A stretch of DNA of 64,000 bases from an uncultured Lachnospiraceae bacterium (lineage in GTDB: Bacteria; Bacillota; Clostridia; Lachnospirales; Lachnospiraceae), in contig CAJTUB010000004.1 of assembly GCA_910579465.1 (NCBI GenBank), positions 248,436-312,435 on the forward strand, written 5' to 3'. Shown piece by piece: positions 58,864 through 64,000 of this stretch; positions within the stretch are counted from its first letter, which is position 1, and each line of letters opens with the position of its first letter. The translations under genes and the position numbers were made by a program. Under the pieces are notes generated by a model. That model was not told the DNA's origin and searched no databases. It saw only the letters and a list, made by a program, of their open reading frames with translations.

Positions 58864-60039
58864 TTACCGGTAGGATTTTTCAAAAATTTCCGCGCATTCC
58901 GCATCAGACATCGGGCACGGATTGGAAAGGAACAGTCCTCCCATCGTTTCCCTTGCATTGACAGCAAGGGTCATGCACTCGGATTTTTCAATCCCGTAAT
59001 CGGACATTTTCAGGTCGGCAACCCCGCAGGCCTCCTGAAGCTTTACGAGGGCGGTAATGAAATTCTGCGGCTGATCGGCGTCCGGAAGCCCCATCACCCG
59101 TGCCATCTTTATAAACTGCTCATCACAGGCATGACGGTCGATGAAGAACTGTGCAAATTCCTTTGAAATCATAATCAGACCCGCACCGTGCGGCAGATTG
59201 TGGTGGTATGCACTCATTGCATGCTCCATGGAGTGCTGTGCTGTCGTATTGCTAAGCTGCATCGTAATGCCTGCGATGGTGCTGCCATATGCGACATGCT
59301 CACGCGCCGGAAGGTCATTGCCGTCTGCGACAGCCTTTGGCAGATAGGCAGCAATGCTTTCAATTGCGGACAGGGCAAGTGTTTCACTGAGGATATTGAC
59401 GCCGTTGCTTATCATAACCTCGGTATTGTGGAACAGTGCGTCAAAGCCCTGATAGGCGGTATATTTTGGAGGAACGGTTCTCATCAGCTCAGGGTCTACA
59501 ATGGCAAGGACCGGGACAAGCGAAGGGTCTCCGAAGCCAATTTTTTCATTGGTCTGGTGATTGGAAATGACGCCCCAGCAGTTGATTTCCGAGCCTGTTC
59601 CGGAGGAGGTTGCGACGGTTACAATTGGCAGTCCTTTTTGGACAAGAGGCTGCCCCTTTCCGGTGCCGCCGTGGACATAGTCCCACAGGTCGCCCGGATT
59701 GGTTGCCATAGCAGAAACCGCGACTGCGGCATCCAGAACGGCGCCGCCGCCCAGCGCAAGAATAAAGTCGCAGGCGTTTTCCTTTGCAGCGGCAGCTGCC
59801 TCCATGACTACCTCTTTTGATGGATTTTCGTGGATGTTGGCGCATACTACATAGTCGGCGCCTGCTCTTTTTAACTGTGACTGGACGCGCTCCAGGGTAC
59901 CGTAGGTTTTTACGGAGTTGCCGTTGGAAATCAGCAGCAACGCCTTCTTACCCGGAAGTGTCTGGCTGCCCAGCTCCTCCAGTCTGCCTGCGCCGAAAAT
60001 AAGGTTCGTCGGGTTGTTGAAATGAAAGCTCATGTTCAT
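58864..60039 (-). CDS. Iron-containing alcohol dehydrogenase
   Basis: A 391-residue group III alcohol dehydrogenase (BdhA/YqhD-like). It has the nucleotide-binding ALGGGAVLDAAVAVSA and the metal-binding region with conserved His: LSNTTAQHSMEHAMSAYHHN. It should interconvert an aldehyde and alcohol using NAD(P)H, as in fermentation or aldehyde detoxification. GGAGG precedes the start. It is followed closely by the 76-residue gene upstream on the same strand, and LysR is divergent. Confidence 0.9.
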   Translation of the reverse strand: MNMSFHFNNPTNLIFGAGRLEELGSQTLPGKKALLLISNGNSVKTYGTLERVQSQLKRAGADYVVCANIHENPSKEVVMEAAAAAKENACDFILALGGGAVLDAAVAVSAMATNPGDLWDYVHGGTGKGQPLVQKGLPIVTVATSSGTGSEINCWGVISNHQTNEKIGFGDPSLVPVLAIVDPELMRTVPPKYTAYQGFDALFHNTEVMISNGVNILSETLALSAIESIAAYLPKAVADGNDLPAREHVAYGSTIAGITMQLSNTTAQHSMEHAMSAYHHNLPHGAGLIMISKEFAQFFIDRHACDEQFIKMARVMGLPDADQPQNFITALVKLQEACGVADLKMSDYGIEKSECMTLAVNARETMGGLFLSNPCPMSDAECAEIFEKSYR

Positions 60040-60054
60040 AGGAAATACCTCCGT

Positions 60055-60285
60055 TTATTTATTTGTTTGTTTGACTGAGTAAATCAGATAATCGAGGCAG
60101 TCAAGCATATGCTGGCAAGTATGGATACGGTCCAGCAGGGCTGCCCTGTGCAGGGAAAGAAGCCGCAGCTGTTCTCTGGGGTTCCCCTCGTTCTGAAGCT
60201 GGAAAAATTTCTGGATGGCGGCCTCGTCACAGCCTGCATCCCTGAGGTTTTGAAGAAGCCGCTCTTTTTCCGGAATTTCGTTCAC
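60055..60285 (-). CDS. Small helical protein, MerR C-terminal-like
   Basis: A 76-residue protein with LLSLHRAALLDRIHTCQHML and LDCLDYLIYSVKQ, like the C-terminal effector part of MerR-type regulators but with no DNA-binding domain. It lies 15 nt before the alcohol dehydrogenase. The set of LysR, this protein and an iron-containing ADH recurs in my general knowledge of Lachnospiraceae, but I cannot cite it. It may be a small regulator or partner. Confidence 0.65.
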   Translation of the reverse strand: MNEIPEKERLLQNLRDAGCDEAAIQKFFQLQNEGNPREQLRLLSLHRAALLDRIHTCQHMLDCLDYLIYSVKQTNK

Positions 60286-60339
60286 GTTATCACCTGCCTT
60301 CTGTTCTTATTATGCAACGCTTATTATAAAATAGCAAAT

Positions 60340-60393
60340 GCTTAGTTAGAAAGCCATGATATGCTTGACGGGCATATCACGGTGTGCTATTAT
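60340..60393 (+). promoter_or_regulatory. LysR operator sites and promoter
   Basis: Two palindromes fit LysR-type targets: GCTTAGTTAGAAAGC (60340-60354) and the perfect TGATATGC-N7-GCATATCA (60357-60379). The second covers TTGACG (60365-60370), which with a 17-nt spacer gives TATTAT (60388-60393). This is the divergent control region of the ADH unit and the lysR gene. Confidence 0.6.
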
Positions 60394-60424
60394 AAAACCA
60401 GAACGATCCTGCGAGCCGCGGGAA

Positions 60425-60523
60425 GCGGCAGTTTTCTTTTTGGCTCGATTCCTGCGCGAAATTTTGTCCCGGATTTTGTTATTGCTGCCGTTTGTAAGAG
60501 CGGATATAATAGAACAAGGAGTT
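60425..60523 (+). repeat. Promoter-carrying repeat, copy 2
   Basis: It matches 37826-37927 (CGGCAGTTTTCTTT, GCGCGAA, TTTTGTCCCGG, TGCCGTTTGTAAGAGCGGA, TATAATAGAACAA). It holds TTGCTG (60482-60487), 17 nt and TATAAT (60505-60510), a second promoter for the LysR gene. Confidence 0.7.
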
Positions 60524-60631
60524 CTATTTTGGATTTTTACACCGGGTGCGCATCCAATCAGGCAGAAAAAGAGGGAACAATAGAGCGGAAATAAAATGCA
60601 CATGGCAGACAGGAAGGTTAAGGTGATTGAA

Positions 60632-61528
60632 ATGGAAATCCGGGTGCTTCGTTATTTTTTGGCAATCGCGCGGGAGGGCAGCATTACAAACGCGGCAGAG
60701 TTTCTGCATGTGACCCAGCCGACGCTTTCCAGGCAGATTAAGGAATTGGAGGAGGAGCTGGGGCAGAAGCTGTTTACCCGTGGAAGCCACAGCATGGATT
60801 TAACGGCAGAGGGAAGGATTCTGCGGAAGCGTGCCGAGGAAATTATTTCGATGGTGGATAAGACCGAAGCAGAGTTTAGCGCAATGGAGGGAGAAATCAG
60901 CGGGGATATTTACATCGGAGGCGGTGAGACAGACGCAATCCGGCTGATTGCCAGAGTCGCCAGAGAGCTGCAGCGCGATTATCCCGATATCCATTATCAT
61001 TTGTACAGCGGAAACGCAGCAGATGTGACTGAGCGGCTGGATAAGGGGCTTCTTGATTTTGGCGTTCTGCTCCAGCCTGCAGACTTTTCGAAATATGAGT
61101 GTCTGAATATTCCGGTTAAGGATGTCTGGGGCGTTATTATGCGAAAGGATAGTCCCCTGGCAGAAAAGGAGGTTATCCGAAGAGAGGATTTGCTGCCTCT
61201 TCCGCTACTATGCTCCAAACAGGTAATATCGCAGGACCATCGGATGAATGAGTTTGCAAACTGGTTCGGCAGAGATTTTGATAAACTGAACATTGTAACT
61301 ACGTATAATCTCTTATACAATGCGGCTATTATGGTAGATTCGGGAATCGGGTACGCCATCGCCATAGATAAGATTGCCAATACCTCGGCGGAAAGCAGCC
61401 TTTGTTTCCGGCCGCTAGAGCCTAGGCTTGAGGCGGGACTGAATTTTGTCTGGAAAAAGTATCCTGTTTTTTCTGCGGCAGCCGGACAGTTTCTGGAGAG
61501 GTTGAAGAAGAGCTTTGCAGAAGCTTAA
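60632..61528 (+). CDS. LysR-family transcriptional regulator
   Basis: A 298-residue regulator. It has a winged helix-turn-helix (EIRVLRYFLAIAREGSITNA … TQPTLSRQIKELEEELG) and a LysR substrate-binding domain (about 90-290). ATG 60632 follows AAGGTGATTGAA and gives the normal family start. It is divergent from the 76-residue gene and the alcohol dehydrogenase, with operator-like palindromes between, so it should control that unit. Confidence 0.9.
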   Translation: MEIRVLRYFLAIAREGSITNAAEFLHVTQPTLSRQIKELEEELGQKLFTRGSHSMDLTAEGRILRKRAEEIISMVDKTEAEFSAMEGEISGDIYIGGGETDAIRLIARVARELQRDYPDIHYHLYSGNAADVTERLDKGLLDFGVLLQPADFSKYECLNIPVKDVWGVIMRKDSPLAEKEVIRREDLLPLPLLCSKQVISQDHRMNEFANWFGRDFDKLNIVTTYNLLYNAAIMVDSGIGYAIAIDKIANTSAESSLCFRPLEPRLEAGLNFVWKKYPVFSAAAGQFLERLKKSFAEA

Positions 61529-61583
61529 GTTGCTCTCCTTTTTGGGACATTTCAGGTTGCGAGGAAAATGCGGAAGCTTAAGT
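61524..61583 (-). repeat. Solo end of the large palindrome family, reverse orientation
   Basis: On the complement: CTTAAGCTTCCGCATTTTCC then CTGAAATGTCCC. It keeps the RAGTTTCCGCATTTT … GTCCC order with changes. CTTAAG also occurs at both ends of this segment as an inverted pair. Confidence 0.45.
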
Positions 61584-61593
61584 AAAGTCCGGC

Positions 61594-61622
61594 TTGTCTT
61601 CTGCAGACAGGTGTGCTATAGT
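61594..61622 (+). promoter_or_regulatory. Promoter for the DUF4253 gene
   Basis: TTGTCT at 61594-61599, 17 nt, TATAGT at 61617-61622. GGAGG lies before the start codon. Confidence 0.5.
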
Positions 61623-61662
61623 GAATTTAGATTGAAAATGAAGCATAAAGGAGGAAAATAAA

Positions 61663-62385
61663 ATGGAGGAAACAACAAAGAAAATAGCAGAAGGCTTCCA
61701 GTGCAAATATACGGTATTTGAGAAGGGGACGGACCCGGCGTTGGTAGAGCAGGCATACAGGAAGGCTTTGGAGGCAGGAAAAGAAAACGGATTCTGGCCG
61801 GCAATATTTCTTTTGGATGAATATGCGGTGGAATGGTTAGAAGAGGTTGTAAATGGAGAATACGACAGGGATGCGATTATTGCAGGCTGTCAGGAAAATG
61901 GCAGAAGTATTTTACAGGAGCGCTTTGAAGAATATATGGAGGACTATGAGGAGGACGGGCTCGACGAGCTGATAGGAGAAGAAACCGAGGGAGAGGTACT
62001 GGACCATTTTAGCGGATATTGCTCCTTTCGTGACAGAAGTCTGGAGGCGGATACCCTGCTGCTAGAGCTTCCGGTTAAGAACCCTTGGGAGATTATCGGC
62101 TATCTGCCTATGGGCGGCTGGAATGACTGCCCTGCGCCGGAGGATATGATTGCCATATGCAGGTATTGGTATGAAAAATACGGTGCGGTGCCTGCGGTAT
62201 TTACGCATGACGTTATGGAGTTTTATGCGCCTCTGGGGTTAAACGGAACAGACAGTCTGGAAGCTGCCAAAGAGCATTATGCGTTCTGCACGGACAGGGT
62301 CACCCAGGGAACCAGCACCTATACGATATCGGAGCTGGCAGCGGGGCTTGAAGACTCGACGGTCTGGTATTTCTGGTGGGATTAG
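61663..62385 (+). CDS. DUF4253 protein
   Basis: A 240-residue protein. The C-terminal half fits DUF4253: LLLELPVKNPWEIIGYLPMG, WNDCPAPEDM, YWYEKYGAVPAVFTHDVMEF and the tail STVWYFWWD. The N-terminal half is strongly acidic. DUF4253 proteins often occur near polymorphic toxins and are suspected immunity proteins, but no toxin is adjacent here. The function is unproven. Confidence 0.72.
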   Translation: MEETTKKIAEGFQCKYTVFEKGTDPALVEQAYRKALEAGKENGFWPAIFLLDEYAVEWLEEVVNGEYDRDAIIAGCQENGRSILQERFEEYMEDYEEDGLDELIGEETEGEVLDHFSGYCSFRDRSLEADTLLLELPVKNPWEIIGYLPMGGWNDCPAPEDMIAICRYWYEKYGAVPAVFTHDVMEFYAPLGLNGTDSLEAAKEHYAFCTDRVTQGTSTYTISELAAGLEDSTVWYFWWD

Positions 62386-62387
62386 TC

Positions 62388-62426
62388 CTGGTGTCTTGTC
62401 CTGCCTGCGTCATTTGGTCAGAAACT
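62388..62426 (+). repeat. Truncated copy of the 8.2-kb repeat (family 3)
   Basis: GGTGTCTTGTCCTGCCTGCG then TCATTTGGTCAGAAAC resembles one end of the 8233-8396 element (GTGTCTTGTCCTG … ATATTTGGCAAAATC on its complement). It also begins right after a TAG stop codon. Confidence 0.5.
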
Positions 62427-62529
62427 TATTTTTCGATGTACCAGGGAATATGGGAGAAAAGCTGCCTTGATTTTTGCACTATGAAGGGAAACGGGCATAA
62501 AAAGAGACTTTAAGAAGGAGATATTGCAA

Positions 62530-62979
62530 ATGAAGAGGACAGAGAATGTAGAACTGACTGTCATGTGTTTAATCCGGAACGGGGAGGAATATCTGCTGCA
62601 GGACAGGATAAAAAAAGACTACAGGGGTTTTACCCTGCCCGGAGGACATGTAGAACCGGGAGAGTCAATTGTAGAAGCGGCTGTCAGGGAAATGAAGGAG
62701 GAGACAGGCCTGACAATCCGGGACCCGAAATTGTGCGGTGTGAAGCAGTTCCCGATAGAGGGCGGCAGGTATCTTGTATTTCTGTTTACGGCAGACGAGT
62801 TCAGCGGGGAGGTTTGCTCTTCGGAGGAGGGAAGCATGCACTGGGTCCGCAAGGAGGATTTGGCAAAGGTAAATCTGGTCAATGATTTCCGTGAACTGCT
62901 GCTGGTAATGACAGAGGATCGCTTAAATGAGTTCCAGTATGTGCCGGAAGAAGGTCAATGGAAGATTGTGTTAAGGTAA
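62530..62979 (+). CDS. Nudix hydrolase, MutT/8-oxo-dGTPase type
   Basis: A 149-residue protein with a complete Nudix box, GHVEPGESIVEAAVREMKEE followed by TGL, the magnesium and pyrophosphate-cleaving motif. Such enzymes hydrolyse nucleoside diphosphate derivatives, and the substrate varies. ATG 62530 is 9 nt after AAGGAG; TTG 62524 is too close. It ends 38 nt before the thiol peroxidase gene. Confidence 0.82.
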   Translation: MKRTENVELTVMCLIRNGEEYLLQDRIKKDYRGFTLPGGHVEPGESIVEAAVREMKEETGLTIRDPKLCGVKQFPIEGGRYLVFLFTADEFSGEVCSSEEGSMHWVRKEDLAKVNLVNDFRELLLVMTEDRLNEFQYVPEEGQWKIVLR

Positions 62980-63017
62980 TTGCAGGCTTCAGGAAGAAGC
63001 AGAATGGAGGGAATACT

Positions 63018-63470
63018 ATGTTAAAGGAAGGAACAAAGGCGCCGGAGTTTTCATTGCCGGACCAGAACGGGAAGCTTCATACGTTAAGCGAATATGCAGG
63101 GAAAAAGGTAATCCTGTATTTTTATCCAAAGGATAATACGCCGGGCTGCACAAAGCAGGCGTGCGGGTTCAGCGGGCTTTCGCCGCAGTTTACGGAAAAG
63201 GGAGCGGTTGTGCTCGGCATCAGCCGGGATTCCGTGGCGTCCCACAAGAAGTTCGAGGAAAAGTACAGCCTTGGCTTTACGCTGCTCTCGGACCAGGATC
63301 TGACGGCAATCAAGGCGTACGATGTATGGCAGGAAAAGAAAAACTATGGAAAGGTATCCATGGGCGTCGTGCGTACAACGTATCTGATTGACGAAAACGG
63401 AATCATCACAAAGGCATTCGGAAACGTAAAGGCTGCCGAGAATCCGGCACAGATGTTGGAAGAGCTGTGA
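63018..63470 (+). CDS. bcp: Thioredoxin-dependent thiol peroxidase (Bcp/PrxQ)
   Basis: A 150-residue peroxiredoxin. The peroxidatic Cys is in NTPGCTKQACGFSG and the resolving Cys lies five residues on, as in the Bcp/PrxQ group. It reduces peroxides with thioredoxin. ATG 63018 has GGAGGG upstream; the longer in-frame start at 62958 overlaps the Nudix gene and is not supported. Confidence 0.9.
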   Translation: MLKEGTKAPEFSLPDQNGKLHTLSEYAGKKVILYFYPKDNTPGCTKQACGFSGLSPQFTEKGAVVLGISRDSVASHKKFEEKYSLGFTLLSDQDLTAIKAYDVWQEKKNYGKVSMGVVRTTYLIDENGIITKAFGNVKAAENPAQMLEEL

Positions 63471-63485
63471 GACAGAGCAAAGCAG

Positions 63486-63517
63486 GGGCTGTTGCAGATA
63501 GAAAGCACAGCCCTTTT
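63486..63517 (+). terminator. Terminator after the thiol peroxidase
   Basis: GGGCTGT pairs with ACAGCCC around a 14-nt loop, followed by TTTT. Confidence 0.65.
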
Positions 63518-63566
63518 GTAATGGATAGGAAGCTTGGATTGCAGGAAGGTTTTTAAAACCGTCTCA

Positions 63567-63595
63567 TTGCATGGTGAAAAAAATCGTGTTATGCT
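63567..63595 (+). promoter_or_regulatory. Promoter for the MGMT-family gene
   Basis: TTGCAT at 63567-63572, 17 nt, TATGCT at 63590-63595. Confidence 0.5.
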
Positions 63596-63615
63596 TACCG
63601 CAGGAGGTGATTGCT

Positions 63616-64000
63616 ATGGCAGAGGAAGACAGCAAGGATTTTAATGCAATGCTGCACGACAGCAAGGATATGCCGAAGTTTCAGATTATCACGGATCAGA
63701 AAAGCATCGAGAAGTACGGTGGAAGCAAAATGTATTTTGCGCCGCCGGTTGATTATGACAGGGTAATGAAAAAGGTTCCATATGGCAAGGTAATTACCGT
63801 CGGAACAATCCGAGACTATTTTGCAAAGCAGAGCGGCGCAGACTTTACGGAGCCGATTACTGCAGGGATATTTGTGTCGATTGTGGCATGGGCAAGTTAT
63901 CAGCGCACGGAAGAGGAAACCCCTTATTGGAGGACGCTCAAAGCAAACGGGGAATTAAATCCGAAGTATCCGGGCGGGATTTCTGCGCAAAAGGAAAGGC
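63616..64000 (+). CDS. MGMT-family protein (partial, runs off the window)
   Basis: The frame is open from ATG 63616 (AGGAGG 8 nt upstream) to the window end, 128 codons. MYFAPPVDYDRVMKKVPYGK and GKVITVGTIRDYFAKQSGA resemble the alkyltransferase-like MGMT DNA-binding family found in Clostridia. The visible part has no PCHR active-site motif, so it may bind alkylated DNA without repairing it. The C-terminus is not visible. Confidence 0.7.
   Translation, partial: MAEEDSKDFNAMLHDSKDMPKFQIITDQKSIEKYGGSKMYFAPPVDYDRVMKKVPYGKVITVGTIRDYFAKQSGADFTEPITAGIFVSIVAWASYQRTEEETPYWRTLKANGELNPKYPGGISAQKER

Noticed and set aside
58708..59166. 152-codon plus-strand ORF
   Set aside because: Antisense to the alcohol dehydrogenase 3′ end, and its start lies in a terminator hairpin.

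Overview
The window reads as a chromosomal segment of a Clostridia member, most likely a Lachnospiraceae gut anaerobe. The support is mid-GC core genes with close Firmicutes gene order (hprK-ROK kinase-murB-whiA-HPr paralogue-dnaE-pfkA; era-yqzL-recO), Gram-positive type regulators (WhiA, HprK), strong AGGAGG ribosome sites, and small conserved proteins typical of that family. I cannot name the genus from sequence alone.

Layout. 0-4 kb: the end of metF, a B12-dependent methionine synthase and an EamA permease. 4-13.3 kb: a carbon-control and housekeeping block (hprK, glucokinase, murB, whiA, a Crh-like HPr, dnaE, pfkA, a 54-codon gene). 13.3-19.3 kb: a SprA-like protein, a PilZ protein, dapF, an LD-carboxypeptidase, an LTA-synthase-like sulfatase and a cold-shock protein. 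19.4-27.4 kb: an M16C protease, era, yqzL, recO and a large hybrid sensor kinase. 27.4-34.5 kb: trpS, tRNA-Gly, a minimal chemoreceptor, and a complete polyamine uptake operon led by an XRE-cupin regulator (potABCD).

34.5-62 kb is accessory. It holds a serine hydrolase, a small AT-rich island between 37-bp direct repeats, an Fpg-like glycosylase lacking the catalytic proline, an HTH-methyltransferase fusion, acetyltransferases, and two related heterodimeric ABC exporters around an oppositely oriented two-component system. After these come a 23S rRNA methyltransferase, a zinc-ribbon membrane protein, a WapI-type immunity-like protein, a GNAT gene behind an attenuation-type leader, a membrane phosphoesterase, an iron-containing alcohol dehydrogenase with divergent LysR control, and a DUF4253 protein. 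The last 2 kb carry a Nudix hydrolase, a thiol peroxidase and a partial MGMT-family protein.

The most unusual content is non-coding. Three intergenic palindromes of 242-246 nt flank the ABC exporter genes. They share a conserved core with compensatory stem changes, while their long outer arms differ between copies and are still self-complementary within each copy. Solo ends and a miniature version of the same family are scattered through 36-62 kb. A second hairpin family (4.9 and 37.6 kb), a third repeat that starts on a stop codon (8.2 and 62.4 kb) and a promoter-carrying repeat (37.8 and 60.4 kb) are also present. I saw no CRISPR array, prophage, transposase or rRNA.
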